A stretch of 64,000 nt of DNA from Bradyrhizobium sp. ORS 285 (GTDB taxonomy: Bacteria > Pseudomonadota > Alphaproteobacteria > Rhizobiales > Xanthobacteraceae). Of the stretch, positions 1 to 9,010 are shown in pieces. The notes beneath the pieces are model-generated. The model had not been told where the DNA came from. It made no database searches and saw only the letters and a program-made list of their open reading frames with translations. The position numbers and the translations under genes were made by a program. The stretch covers positions 4,485,001 through 4,549,000 of the forward strand of contig NZ_LT859959.1 of assembly GCF_900176205.1 (NCBI RefSeq), given 5' to 3'. Position 1 is the stretch's first letter. Every line of letters starts with the position of its first letter.

Positions 1-400
1 TGGCCGGCGACGGCACGTCCGTCGTAACCGGCATGCCGGCCGCGGCCCAGGCGTCGTAGCCGCCATGCAGCACCTTCACCTTGGGATAACCGAGCATGGT
101 GAGCAGAAAGTAGCCGCGGCACGACTGGCCGAAGCCTGAATTCATGGACTGCTCGTAGACCACGGCGGTCTCCGCGCCTGACAGGCCGGCGGCGCCGAAC
201 GCGTCGGCGAACTTGGTCTTCAACTCCGCGATCCCTTCCGGCGTCGACGTCGCGAGATAGGTGAAGATCTCATGGACGTTCACGGCGCCCGGAAGATGGC
301 CCGCAGCGTAGGCATCGGGATTGCGGGTGTCGATGACGACACACGGCTCGGTCTTGATGAAGTCAGCGAGTTCGCCGGCAGTAATCAGTACGTCCGTCAT
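1..400 (-). CDS. Rhodanese-domain sulfurtransferase (3' end outside window)
   Basis: The visible 133 residues form a rhodanese fold: an N-terminal VVIDTR segment, then GAVNV, then a VLHGGYDAWAAAG segment. The loop that holds the persulfide-forming cysteine in active rhodaneses reads YEQSMNSGFG and has no cysteine; the only nearby cysteine follows it (QSCRG). This resembles the non-catalytic first domain of tandem sulfurtransferases, so a catalytic second domain may lie beyond the window edge; that is inference. An AGGAGAGG ribosome site precedes the ATG at 400. The gene lies 49 bp after the acyl-CoA dehydrogenase-like gene on the same strand, suggesting one operon with it and the OsmC gene. 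Confidence 0.85.
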   Translation of the reverse strand, partial: MTDVLITAGELADFIKTEPCVVIDTRNPDAYAAGHLPGAVNVHEIFTYLATSTPEGIAELKTKFADAFGAAGLSGAETAVVYEQSMNSGFGQSCRGYFLLTMLGYPKVKVLHGGYDAWAAAGMPVTTDVPSPA

Positions 401-449
401 GGCAGGCCTCTCCTGGTCTAAACTTCGTTGTTTGCCGTTCTCGCCGGCG

Positions 450-1571
450 TCAGCCGTCGGCGAGCATCTTGCGGAGCTGCTTGGTCGCGGGGGTGACGAT
501 CGCGACGAAATAGGCCTCGCGCAGGCGACGTTCGGCGCGATTGCCCTTGATGTAGCCGCGCGCTCCGCAATGGAGCATCGCGGCGTGAGCCGCGGCGACG
601 CTGGCCTCGCCGGCCCGCAGGCGCAGCGCAACGACCTTTCGCCAATAGGTCTCGTCCGTGTTGTAGGGATCACGGGCGATCTCGGCCGTCTCGCGGGCGA
701 GCTCGTCGGCGAGCGCGCTGAAATCGACCGGCTGTTGCGGCAAATAGCGGTTGATGTGGCCGAGCGGCGCCTCGACCTCCTGCATGATCTTGATGCAGTC
801 CTTGATCAGGCCGAGCGCCATGCCGGCCTGCAACAGGATGAAGCCGGCGCGGATTGTCTTGACGAACGGTCCCGCGGGATCGGCAAGGATCAGCTCGTTT
901 GGTACGAACAGATCGCGAAACTGGATGCCGTAGGTGCCGGTGCCGTCCATCGCCAGGAACGGCTGGCAGGGCTGCAACGTCACCGCCGGATCCGCGCAGT
1001 CGGCCACGAACATCACGATCTCGCCGGGCGCATCCTCGCGCTCGAAGATCGTACCGAACATGTGGTCCGGCCCGAGATTGGAGACCCAGGGCAGCGCGCC
1101 GCGCACGACATAGCCGCCCTCGACCTTCTTCCCCTTGAGCTTGAGCTTCTCGATGCCGAAGAAGCTCTTCATCGGATTCGACAGCCCGGTGCCGCCGAGC
1201 AGCTTGCCGCTGGCGGCGTCATCGAGCAGGCGATCCTTCAACGCCTCATTGCTCGAATTGGCGATGTACCAGACCAGCGTGTTCTGGCACCACGCCATAA
1301 AGGCGGAGGCGCCGCAGACCTCGCCGATCGCTGCGATCGAGCCGATGGCGCAGTTGAGATCGGCCGCGCCATCCTCCGGCACATGGCTGCTCCACGCACC
1401 GACCTCGCCGAAGCGGCGGAGCACGTCAGCCGGGTACACCGTGCCGGCGTCGATGCCAGAGGCCAGCGGCGCGAGCTCGTTGCGCGCGATCGCCGCGACC
1501 TGCTCCACGGTCGACGGCACAGGCATCACGCCTGCACGATCGACCGCCAGATGCTGTCCGAGTGAACCCAT
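450..1571 (-). CDS. Acyl-CoA dehydrogenase-family flavoprotein
   Basis: A 373-residue protein with the layout of the acyl-CoA dehydrogenase superfamily: a helical N-terminal domain (about 15-110), a middle beta domain with a substrate/FAD-contacting stretch (GGTGLSNPMK, then VVRGALPWVSN and FLAMDGTGTYG), and a C-terminal helical bundle (about 225-373). No clear catalytic glutamate is identifiable by eye. Members of this superfamily also include DszC/SfnB-like monooxygenases, so the substrate is not assignable. The neighbours (rhodanese and OsmC) hint at sulfur or thiol chemistry, which is inference. The start is supported by a GGAGGG site. It reads with the OsmC gene 29 bp upstream. Confidence 0.85.
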   Translation of the reverse strand: MGSLGQHLAVDRAGVMPVPSTVEQVAAIARNELAPLASGIDAGTVYPADVLRRFGEVGAWSSHVPEDGAADLNCAIGSIAAIGEVCGASAFMAWCQNTLVWYIANSSNEALKDRLLDDAASGKLLGGTGLSNPMKSFFGIEKLKLKGKKVEGGYVVRGALPWVSNLGPDHMFGTIFEREDAPGEIVMFVADCADPAVTLQPCQPFLAMDGTGTYGIQFRDLFVPNELILADPAGPFVKTIRAGFILLQAGMALGLIKDCIKIMQEVEAPLGHINRYLPQQPVDFSALADELARETAEIARDPYNTDETYWRKVVALRLRAGEASVAAAHAAMLHCGARGYIKGNRAERRLREAYFVAIVTPATKQLRKMLADG

Positions 1572-1600
1572 GATGACGCCCTCCGCTGCGCGTGGTCAGA

Positions 1601-2143
1601 TCAGATCCCGACTTCGAGATTGACCGGGCGCGTGAAGGTGTTGGCGACCGGCGACCACTTCTTGACGTGATCGATCAACGCCTGAACCTCCTCCTTGGAG
1701 ATGCCCTCGCACTCCATGTCGACCTTGACGCGCACATCGGTGAAGCCGACCGGCTTCTCGGAGACGTCACCCGTGCCCCACACAGCGGTGATGTTGAGGT
1801 CGCCCTCGAGCTCCAGCTCGAGCTTGTTGACGATCCAGCCGCGATGCACCGCGTTGGCGTGCAGGCCGACCGCAAGGCACGAGCCGAGCGCGGCGAGCGA
1901 GGCTTCCGACGGATTCGGCGCGGTGTCGTCGCCGAGCAGCCCCGGCGGCTCGTCGACGATGTAGGGCGCGAGGTTGCGGATGTAGTTGGCGTGGCGGAAC
2001 TTGCCTTCCGCGACGGTCTTGCACTTCAGGGTCTTGATGACCTTGGGGTTGGCCTTGCCGTTGACGATGAGCTGTTCGAGGCCGCCTCTGTCGATAGGCG
2101 CGAGGCAGCCCGTCAGCGCCGTCTTCTGAACCACAGCGGTCAT
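1601..2143 (-). CDS. OsmC-family peroxiredoxin-like protein
   Basis: A 180-residue OsmC/Ohr-superfamily protein. These proteins are cytosolic dimers that reduce organic hydroperoxides through paired cysteines. The strand motif with PNPSEASLAALGSCLAVGLH carries the conserved Cys in the central helix. A second cysteine is in DMECEGIS near the C-terminus (residue about 145), matching the usual two-cysteine layout. An in-frame extension runs to 2308, but the ATG at 2143 is chosen because an AGGGAGAG site sits directly before it and family alignment begins there. First gene of a probable operon with the acyl-CoA dehydrogenase-like and rhodanese genes, divergent from a TetR regulator. Confidence 0.88.
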   Translation of the reverse strand: MTAVVQKTALTGCLAPIDRGGLEQLIVNGKANPKVIKTLKCKTVAEGKFRHANYIRNLAPYIVDEPPGLLGDDTAPNPSEASLAALGSCLAVGLHANAVHRGWIVNKLELELEGDLNITAVWGTGDVSEKPVGFTDVRVKVDMECEGISKEEVQALIDHVKKWSPVANTFTRPVNLEVGI

Positions 2144-2170
2144 CTCTTTTCTCTCCCTGGGATCGAGGAT

Positions 2171-2180
2171 ACCGAACGGT
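2171..2180. promoter_or_regulatory. Possible operator for the divergent TetR regulator
   Basis: The decamer ACCGAACGGT is a short inverted repeat (ACCG, two bases, CGGT) located 28 bp before the OsmC start, in the region divergent from the TetR-family gene. TetR proteins commonly bind such palindromes between themselves and the operon they control. The repeat is short and could occur by chance. Confidence 0.3.
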
Positions 2181-2391
2181 CTGTTTCCTGCACGAAGCGT
2201 GCCAGGGACCCAGGAAATCAAAAGGCGGAATGATCCTCGCGGCTTAGAAGAAGATGGCGGGATCTGGCCCGCCCTCGCCTGCTCACATGCGATGCAGGAT
2301 GCTGCCATCAGCGATGAAATTGAGCGCAGCGCTGCCTCATCCGCATCAGCGGTCTTGCTGACTCACGCGCACCGCGATTAAGCTTGCGCGC

Positions 2392-3084
2392 ATGGGCAAG
2401 AAAGAGATCAAGCCGGCCGCGGGCAAACAGTCAGCCAAGAAGCAGGCAGTCGCGCGACCGATCGCCGCTGCTGATGACGAGTCGGCGCGCGGCCGCCTGT
2501 TGGGTGCGGCGACGCATCTGTTCTGCAAGAACGGCATCAACGCCACCGGAATCGACGCGATCATCAGCGAGGCCGGCACGGCGAAGACCACGCTGTACAA
2601 ACTCTTCGGGTCGAAGACCGCGCTCGTCACCGCCGTGCTGGAGAGCGAAGGCAAGCAGTGGCGCGAATGGTTCATCGGCGCGATGGAGAGCGGCGGCGGT
2701 GACGCCGAGACCAAGCTGTCACGCATCTTCCCGGCGCTGAAGAGCTGGTTCAGCGAGGAGCGCTTCTACGGCTGCCCCTTCATCAACGCGGTCGGCGAGC
2801 ACGACAAGGACCAGAAGCAGTTCCGCACCATCGCGCTGCGCCACAAGAAGGTGGTGCTGGCGCATATCGAGAAGCTGGCGCGTGAGATGGGCGCAGCCGA
2901 GCCGGAGAGTTTTGCGCATCAGCTGGCCCTGCTGATCGACGGCGCGATCGTCGCCGCCATGGTGTCGCGCAATCCGGAGGTCGCGGATACGGCCGGCATC
3001 GCGGCGAGTGCGCTGTTCGAGCCGGCGAAGCACAAGACAGCCAAGCGCGCTGGAAAAGCGGATCCGCAGCTAGCGGCGGTGTGA
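2392..3084 (+). CDS. TetR/AcrR-family transcriptional regulator
   Basis: A 230-residue regulator. After a lysine/alanine-rich N-terminal tail of about 28 residues comes the TetR helix-turn-helix (about 35-80), with the GTAKTTLYKLFGSKTAL recognition segment. The C-terminal ligand domain contains the ERFYGCPFINA stretch typical of a TetR subgroup that regulates oxidoreductase operons, and a DGAIVAAMV dimer helix. It is divergent from the OsmC / acyl-CoA dehydrogenase / rhodanese cluster and probably represses it. The ligand is unknown. Confidence 0.9.
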   Translation: MGKKEIKPAAGKQSAKKQAVARPIAAADDESARGRLLGAATHLFCKNGINATGIDAIISEAGTAKTTLYKLFGSKTALVTAVLESEGKQWREWFIGAMESGGGDAETKLSRIFPALKSWFSEERFYGCPFINAVGEHDKDQKQFRTIALRHKKVVLAHIEKLAREMGAAEPESFAHQLALLIDGAIVAAMVSRNPEVADTAGIAASALFEPAKHKTAKRAGKADPQLAAV

Positions 3085-3161
3085 GCCAGTCCCATTGTGG
3101 CTGTTACGTCACGTTTGTATCTGGTCGACGAACTCTTCGTTTGAGGGGAGCTATTTCCGCG

Positions 3162-3237
3162 CGTCATTGCGAGCGCAGCGAAGCAATCCAGAATTCCGCT
3201 CACCACCCTGGATTGCTTCGCTGCGCTCGCAATGACG
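3162..3237. repeat. 30-bp-arm palindromic interspersed repeat, copy 1
   Basis: Perfect inverted repeat with 30-bp arms at 3162-3191 and 3208-3237 and a 16-bp spacer. The arms contain CATTGCGAGCGCAGCGAAGC. The same palindrome recurs at 35300-35375 with a different spacer. It behaves as a REP-like dispersed intergenic element placed after the TetR gene. Confidence 0.9.
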
Positions 3238-3295
3238 AGGAGAGATCGTGCGTTGCTTGCGTGGATCGTGGGGACGCGCGGATCGCGATCCTAAA

Positions 3296-3393
3296 GCATG
3301 ATCCGGAAAAGTGCGCAGCGGTTTTCCGAAAAGATCATGCGCAAACAATAACCTAAAGCGCGATGACGATTCATCCTGATCTCATCGCGCTTT
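3296..3393. repeat. Two adjacent short palindromes downstream of the TetR gene
   Basis: The first element (3296-3340) has imperfect arms GCATGATCCGGAAAA and TTTTCCGAAAAGATCATGC. The second (3355-3393) has perfect 12-bp arms AAAGCGCGATGA and TCATCGCGCTTT. Both resemble short palindromes I know from rhizobial intergenic regions. With copy 1 of the 30-bp palindrome they fill most of the gene-free stretch 3085-3433; no coding potential is seen there. The second could act as a transcription end for the convergent genes on either side. Confidence 0.8.
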
Positions 3394-3433
3394 AAGGACT
3401 CGTCCTGCTGCTCAGGTGAACACGCGGCGAGAC

Positions 3434-3658
3434 CTACCGGAAATAATCCGCCACGCGCTGCAGATCCGCGTTGTCCGCCCCCACACCGTTCAAGCTCGCA
3501 TCGATGATGCGGCGGCAGGCGGCGACGGTGGTTTCGTCGCCGAGCTCATTGGCGGCTTCGAGGACGTGCCAGGCGGCATCGACGGCGGCGCGGTCGGCCG
3601 CGGCGTTTCGGTTGCCCGGCCGCTGCGCGCTGTGGAGATGACGTCCCATGGCAGTCAT
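3434..3658 (-). CDS. Small conserved-looking hypothetical protein
   Basis: A 74-residue protein, mostly helical, with no membrane segment or known motif; it contains two cysteine-poor helices around DAAWHVLEAANELGDETTVAACRRIID. The ATG at 3658 lies 27 bp after the stop of the DUF2336 gene on the same strand, so the two may be cotranscribed. I do not recognise the family. Confidence 0.55.
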   Translation of the reverse strand: MTAMGRHLHSAQRPGNRNAAADRAAVDAAWHVLEAANELGDETTVAACRRIIDASLNGVGADNADLQRVADYFR

Positions 3659-3685
3659 TCGCGGTCACCTGTCTTGCTGCTGACC

Positions 3686-4804
3686 TCAATGAGCGACTGC
3701 GCGGGGCGCGTGCGCGCCAGCAGCCTTCCCGGCATTCTTGCGCGACTGATAGAATTCGAGCACGCTGCGCGATGTCTGCGTCTGCAGTCGGGCATAGTCG
3801 CGCTCGAGTTCGTCCAGCTCGCCGGCGGTGATCTTGTGATCGCGGGCGCCGAGGAAGGCGAGCGCCATCATCGTATCCCAGGAGAAGCCGAGCGCCTTGG
3901 CGAGCATCAGCAGCATCTCGCGGTTGCGGTCGAACAGCGCGCGGTCGACGACGTCGACCGGCAGTCCCGACAGCAGCGAGAGGCCGATCGTCACCTCATC
4001 GACCTTGTGCGCCGTCGCATAGCCCGCAATGGTGCTCTCGTGCAGATTGCCAAGGCGGTGCTGGATCGTCACGGTGCGCTTGGCGACGAAGTAGTTGCGC
4101 GAGCCGGGCCCGAACTTCGACTGCAGATCGCCGGCGATGTTCGCCACCGAGCTCTCGATCTCGCCGAGCAGCTCCGGGCGCTCGCTCGCCAGCCGCTTGC
4201 CGACATCGTCGGAGGCCTTGGCGATCAGCTGCTGGAACAGATGGCGGGGGATGTCGAGGCGGCGACCGAGATGCTCGGCCAGGATGGAGTCGTTCTCGGC
4301 GCGCTTCACCATGTGCAGGAAGCCCGCGCCGGAGAACTGCGCGCCGTGATTGCGCGCCACCGCGGTCGCGACATCGCGGTCGCCGCGCCGCGCCAGCACG
4401 TCCGTCACCTCCGGGCTCAGCGTCTTGCGCTCGGCGATGGCGAGCAGATGCGCCTGGCTCTTGGTGCTGGCATTCTCGACCAGCGCCGCGTCGTCGAGCC
4501 GCTCGGACTCGCGCAGCACCGGGCCGGCGACCCAGATCTCGTCGTCGAAGGCGAGCTTGCGAATGACGCTGGCCGGCGAGTACTCGATCCTGGCAAGACG
4601 GTCGGCGAGCTTGGCGCGGGCCTCGACCTCGATCTCGTCGGCGAGCCGGCCGATCACCTCGCCGAACGTCGAAATCTCGTCCTCGCAATAGCGGCCGGCC
4701 AACAGGAGATCGGTCGCATGCCACAGCGCGCGCTCGCGGCTGTCGGCCGTGCCCCGCGCAATCGCGTCTTCCAGGTCGCGCAACATCGATTTCGTCTCGT
4801 TCAT
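3686..4804 (-). CDS. DUF2336 domain-containing protein
   Basis: About 372 residues, cytoplasmic and almost all helical, with HEAT-like repeating units (for example the RLARIEYSPASVIRKLAFDDEIWVAGPVL region near residues 70-105 and a matching DVLARRGDRDVATAVARN unit later). This is the alphaproteobacterial DUF2336 family, whose molecular role is not established. The ATG at 4804 gives the expected N-terminus; a GTG 18 bp further upstream (4822) is possible. It lies 141 bp beyond the end of the HlyD gene, same strand. Confidence 0.8.
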   Translation of the reverse strand: MNETKSMLRDLEDAIARGTADSRERALWHATDLLLAGRYCEDEISTFGEVIGRLADEIEVEARAKLADRLARIEYSPASVIRKLAFDDEIWVAGPVLRESERLDDAALVENASTKSQAHLLAIAERKTLSPEVTDVLARRGDRDVATAVARNHGAQFSGAGFLHMVKRAENDSILAEHLGRRLDIPRHLFQQLIAKASDDVGKRLASERPELLGEIESSVANIAGDLQSKFGPGSRNYFVAKRTVTIQHRLGNLHESTIAGYATAHKVDEVTIGLSLLSGLPVDVVDRALFDRNREMLLMLAKALGFSWDTMMALAFLGARDHKITAGELDELERDYARLQTQTSRSVLEFYQSRKNAGKAAGAHAPRAVAH

Positions 4805-4945
4805 GATGACAAGCCACAACACCGCAATGAGGAAAGCGAATGCTGACGAACATACCTCTCGAACGCCAGCGTTCCGTAAGCGAGCGCGTGCGGATTTGAG
4901 GTTACGTTTTTGCTCAAATGCACCGCAGGGCGTTAAGCATGGCGA

Positions 4946-6364
4946 TCAGCGCTCGCGCATGGCGTCGTGGACGTGCTCGCGTAAGGACGCCAGCACGAAG
5001 TCGATGATGCGCCGCTTGCCGGTCAGGATCTCGGCCTTTACCGACATGCCCGGCACGAGCGTTGCCATGCGACCGTCGACGTCGAGCGTCGCACGGTCGA
5101 GCGCGATGTGCACCATGTAGCGAAGTCGCTCGCTCGCCTCGACGCGGTCGGTCTGATCCGCCTGCCGCTCGGCGCCTTGTACGCCGTTGGGATTGACCGG
5201 CGCCGCCTCGGCGTCGCGGTCGACCGAGGTCACCTTGCCGCCGAGCAGGCCGTAGCGCGTGAACGGGAAGGCGTCCACCTTGAGCTCGACGCGCTGGCCG
5301 GCTTCGACGAAGCCGACGTCGCGGTTCTCCACCACAGCCTCGACCTCGATCCGGTCGTCGTCGGGCACGACGGACAGCAACTGCTGCGCCGGTGTCACGA
5401 CCGCGCCGGCGGCGGCGACGTGCATCTGCTGCACCGTGCCGTCGATCGGCGCGCGCAAGGTCTGCAGCTCGGCGCGACGCGTGGCCTTGGTCAGGGACTC
5501 GCCGGCGCCGCGGGCACGCTCACGCGCGGTGGCGAGATCGCGCATCGCCTTGTCGCGCATGTCGGCTTCCGTCGCGGCGATCTTCTGATCGAGGCCGGCG
5601 ATGGTGGCATCCAGCGCAACGATCTTGGCCTTGTTGATCTCGAGCTCGGAGCGGGTCTCGACCAGCAGCTGCTGGCTCTCCAGACGGGCGATGATCGAGG
5701 CGTTGCCGATCTCGCTCGCCTTGGTGCGGATGTCGGCACGCTGCGTCACCATCGGCAGCGTCTGCTCATACTTGGCAACCGTCTGCTGCAGCGCTTCGCG
5801 CTCGGCGACGTGCTGCGCGCGCTCCTGCGCCAGCGCCGCCAGCTGGCTGGCCCGCATCGCCAGCTGCGCCGTGAGTTGCGCCTGCGCGCGGGCGCGATCG
5901 AGCGGCTCGGCGCCGACGACCAGGTCGAACGGTCCATTTGTCACGCGATCGAGGAAGGCGGCGAGCCGGACCTCGTCGAGCAGGCTCGCGATCAGGTCGC
6001 TGCGGGCGCGGTCGGCCTCCGCCGTCACTGCCGTCTTGTCGAGCTCGATCAGCGCGTCGCCGGCGCGCACGCGCTGGCCCGGCTGTACCAGCACGGCTTT
6101 CACGCTCGCAGTCTCGAATGGCTGCACCACTTGGGTGCGGGTATGCGAGATCACCTTGCCGCTGGCGACCGCGACGATATCGACCTTGCCGAGCACGGCC
6201 CAACCAAGCGCCGCAAAGGTCACGGTGCACAGCGCCAGCGCCGTGATGCGCCCGAGCGGATTGGGCGGCGTTTCCGTGATTTCGAGGGCTGCGGGCAGGA
6301 ACTCGTGCTCGGAGGTCTTGCCACCCAAGGAGAAGCCACGCAGCAGGCTGGCAGGTTGAGACAT
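4946..6364 (-). CDS. HlyD-family type I secretion periplasmic adaptor
   Basis: A 472-residue membrane-fusion protein. It has a short cytoplasmic N-terminus, one membrane helix (about 41-60), a beta-barrel/lipoyl half (VQPFETASVKAVLVQPGQRVRAGDALIEL), a long coiled-coil hairpin (about 115-290), the second lipoyl half (LRAPIDGTVQQMHV) and a C-terminal domain with PGMSVKAEI. Such adaptors link an inner-membrane ABC exporter to a TolC-type channel. The ATG at 6364 has a GAGGAGA site and sits 10 bp after the exporter gene's stop, so the two are translated from one message. No TolC gene is present in the window. Confidence 0.93.
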   Translation of the reverse strand: MSQPASLLRGFSLGGKTSEHEFLPAALEITETPPNPLGRITALALCTVTFAALGWAVLGKVDIVAVASGKVISHTRTQVVQPFETASVKAVLVQPGQRVRAGDALIELDKTAVTAEADRARSDLIASLLDEVRLAAFLDRVTNGPFDLVVGAEPLDRARAQAQLTAQLAMRASQLAALAQERAQHVAEREALQQTVAKYEQTLPMVTQRADIRTKASEIGNASIIARLESQQLLVETRSELEINKAKIVALDATIAGLDQKIAATEADMRDKAMRDLATARERARGAGESLTKATRRAELQTLRAPIDGTVQQMHVAAAGAVVTPAQQLLSVVPDDDRIEVEAVVENRDVGFVEAGQRVELKVDAFPFTRYGLLGGKVTSVDRDAEAAPVNPNGVQGAERQADQTDRVEASERLRYMVHIALDRATLDVDGRMATLVPGMSVKAEILTGKRRIIDFVLASLREHVHDAMRER

Positions 6365-6374
6365 CGCGCTCTCC

Positions 6375-8492
6375 TCAGAGTCCCGCGGACTGGATTCGGT
6401 GCAAGGTCGCATAGCGCCCGTCGCCGGCCACCAGTTGCTCATGCGTGCCGTCCTGGACGATCACGCCGTTCTCGATCGTCAGAATGCGGTCGGCGCTGCG
6501 CACCGTCGACAGCCGATGCGCGATGATCAGCACGGTGCGGCCGCGCACGATGTCGCGCATGTTGGCCTGGATGATGCTCTCGGACTCGTAGTCGAGCGCC
6601 GAGGTCGCCTCGTCGAAAATCAGGATGCGGGGATCGCCGACCAGCGCGCGCGCGATCGCGATGCGCTGGCGCTGGCCGCCGGACAGCGACACGCCGCGCT
6701 CGCCGATCACGGTGTCATAGCCCTGCGGCATCCGGCAGATGAACTCATGCGCGCCGGCGAGCTTCGCGGCCTCGACGATTCTCTCCATCGACAGCGCGGG
6801 ATCGGCGAGCGCGATGTTGTCGCGCACCGAGCGGTTGAACAGCACGTTCTCCTGCAGCACCACGCCGATTTGGCGCCGCAGCCACGACGGATCGAGCACC
6901 GCGGTGTCGATGCCGTCGACCAGCACGCGCCCCGCTTCCGGCTGATACAGCCGCTGCGCCAGCTTGGCGATGGTGCTCTTGCCGGAGCCGGAGGGGCCGA
7001 CGATGCCGACCACCTGCCCTGCCCCGATTCTGAGCGAGACCTCGCGCAGCACCGGCTGTGTGTTGAGGCCGTAGCGAAAGGTCACGCGCTCGAACTCGAT
7101 GGCGCCGTCCAGCGGCGGCAGGTTCTGCTCGGCGCCGCCGCTCTGCGCCTCCACCGGCGTGTTGAGGATGTCGCCGAGCCGCTCGACCGACAGCCGCACC
7201 TGATGGAAATCCTGCCAGACCTGGACAAGGCGCAGCACCGGACCGGAGACCTGGTTGGCGAGCATGTTGAAGGCAACGAGCTCGCCGACCGTCATCCTGT
7301 TGGCGATCACGAGGCCCGCGCCGACGAACAGGGTCAGCGCACCGACGCCCTTGTTGAGCAGACTCGCGGCCTGGCTCGCCCAGTTGCCGATCTGCGACGC
7401 GGAGAACGACGCGCCGACATAGCTCGCGAGCTGCTCCTCCCAGCGCCGCTGCATCAGCGGCTCGACGGCCATCGCCTTGATGGTCTCGACGCCCGTGACG
7501 CTCTCGACCAGGAACGCCTGGTTTTCGGCACCGCGGCGGAATTTCTCGTCGAGCCGGGTGCGGAACGCCGGCGTCGTCGCGAGCGACAGCAGCGCATAGA
7601 CTGGCAGCGTGGCGCAGACGATCCACGCCAAGGTCGAGCTGTACAGGAACATCACGCCGATGAAGACCGCGGCAAAGGCGAGATCGAGCACCAGGGTGAT
7701 CGAGGACGAGGTGATGAACTGCCGGATCGTTTCGAGCTCGCGCACCCGCGCGACGCTGTCGCCGACGCGGCGGCTCTCGAAATAGGCCAGCGGCAGCCGC
7801 ATCAGGTGCCGGAACAGCCGCGCGCCGAGCTCGACGTCGATACGGTTGGACGTATGGGTGAACAGATAAGTCCGCAAGCCTGACAGCACCGCCTCGAACA
7901 GCGCGATCAGAGCGAGACCCGCGACCATCACCTCGAGCGTCGACAGGCCGCGATGCACCAGCACCTTGTCGATCACGACCTGGAAGATCATCGGCGTCGC
8001 CAGGCCGAACAGTTGGATCACGAAGGACGCCAGCAGCACCTCGATCAGGATGCGGCGATATTTGCCGATCGCGGCGGCGAACCAGCTGAAATTGAAGCGG
8101 CGCGCCGTGTCCGACAGCTCCGCCCGCTTGGCGATCAGGATCAGCTGACCGGACCAGATCGTTTCGAACTCGGAGAAGGTGAGCAGCCGCGGCCCCGCGT
8201 CGTTCAGCCCCTGGATCAGCACGCCGGTCTCCGTCACTTTGCCGATTACCACGAAGCCGCCGTCCTTGAGCACGGCGAGCGTGGGCAGCGGCGTGGACTT
8301 CAGCCGTGCAATCTTGGACGAAACGAGCTTGGCCTTGACGGGAAAGCGCGCAGTGGCGCGCAAGAGATCATCGACCTCCAGCGCATCGCTGCGCCCGGCC
8401 TCGTGCTGGATGCGGCCGGGATCGGCGACGATCCCGAGCAGATGCAGCGACAGCGCCAGCGCCCATGCGCCCTGATCCGTACACGCCTGCAT
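6375..8492 (-). CDS. Type I secretion ABC exporter with C39-like domain
   Basis: A 705-residue fusion of three parts. Residues 1-130 resemble a peptidase C39 domain, but the catalytic Cys position near the N-terminus reads DQGAWALALSLHL with no usable Cys-His pair, as in the C39-like docking domain of HlyB-type exporters. Residues about 145-430 form the six-helix membrane domain. Residues 460-705 are the ATPase, with Walker A GPSGSGKST (499-507), signature LSGGQRQ (603-609), Walker B ILIFDE (623-628) and the H-loop His659. It probably exports an unprocessed substrate; the calpain-like protein encoded next door (9011-10723) is the obvious candidate. Confidence 0.94.
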   Translation of the reverse strand: MQACTDQGAWALALSLHLLGIVADPGRIQHEAGRSDALEVDDLLRATARFPVKAKLVSSKIARLKSTPLPTLAVLKDGGFVVIGKVTETGVLIQGLNDAGPRLLTFSEFETIWSGQLILIAKRAELSDTARRFNFSWFAAAIGKYRRILIEVLLASFVIQLFGLATPMIFQVVIDKVLVHRGLSTLEVMVAGLALIALFEAVLSGLRTYLFTHTSNRIDVELGARLFRHLMRLPLAYFESRRVGDSVARVRELETIRQFITSSSITLVLDLAFAAVFIGVMFLYSSTLAWIVCATLPVYALLSLATTPAFRTRLDEKFRRGAENQAFLVESVTGVETIKAMAVEPLMQRRWEEQLASYVGASFSASQIGNWASQAASLLNKGVGALTLFVGAGLVIANRMTVGELVAFNMLANQVSGPVLRLVQVWQDFHQVRLSVERLGDILNTPVEAQSGGAEQNLPPLDGAIEFERVTFRYGLNTQPVLREVSLRIGAGQVVGIVGPSGSGKSTIAKLAQRLYQPEAGRVLVDGIDTAVLDPSWLRRQIGVVLQENVLFNRSVRDNIALADPALSMERIVEAAKLAGAHEFICRMPQGYDTVIGERGVSLSGGQRQRIAIARALVGDPRILIFDEATSALDYESESIIQANMRDIVRGRTVLIIAHRLSTVRSADRILTIENGVIVQDGTHEQLVAGDGRYATLHRIQSAGL

Positions 8493-8622
8493 CGACTGAT
8501 CCCGCCTCGTGGTTCGACGTCCCCGCCGACACCCTCCGGGACCTGCGTTCGCGTGGCGTTAAGTCGGATGCTTAACGGGGGATGCACGCGGCCCGGTGCG
8601 GCTTTGGCAAGCGAGCGAACTC

Positions 8623-8762
8623 GTAGCCCGGATGAGCGGCGGCCTTCGCCCGGAGGGCGGAGGCGGACGCGACATCCGGGTTCTCACGCGCTGCCGCCGG
8701 TGAACCCGGATGTCGCTATCGCCGACGTCGAAGAGGCGTCGGCTGGCGCTCATCCGGGCTAC
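8623..8762. repeat. Nested palindromic repeat between exporter and calpain gene
   Basis: Outer arms GTAGCCCGGATGAGC (8623-8637) and GCTCATCCGGGCTAC (8748-8762) enclose inner arms GACATCCGGGTTC (8669-8681) and GAACCCGGATGTC (8702-8714). It can fold into one long branched hairpin. The sequence lies in the 518-bp gene-free gap 8493-9010 and has no coding potential. It could attenuate transcription between the protease gene and the exporter genes; that is inference. Confidence 0.85.
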
Positions 8763-8821
8763 AGGAGCCGGCTCCGAAGGCGGCGCAGCAAACGAGCTGT
8801 CGCCCTGTGCAGACTGCAAAC

Positions 8822-8929
8822 CCTCACCCTGAGGAGCCCGCCGGAGGCGGGCGTCTCGAAGGGCGAGGCCACCAGCGGGGCCTCATGGTTCGAGACGCGT
8901 CGCAAGGGCGACGCTCCTCACCATGAGGG
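8822..8929. repeat. Second imperfect palindromic element in the same gap
   Basis: Imperfect arms CCTCACCCTGAGGAGC (8822-8837) and GCTCCTCACCATGAGG (8912-8927), with inner arms GCGTCTCGAA (8851-8860) and TTCGAGACGC (8889-8898). This is a hairpin-forming intergenic repeat of the type common in Bradyrhizobium. Together with the element at 8623-8762 it occupies most of the space between the calpain-like gene and its presumed exporter. Confidence 0.8.
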
Positions 8930-9010
8930 GAAGTCGCCAAGCGCGGCGCTGCACACCGAACCGTGAGCAACCTGCTAACAGAGAGAGGCCAGATCGCACC
9001 TGCTCGGACG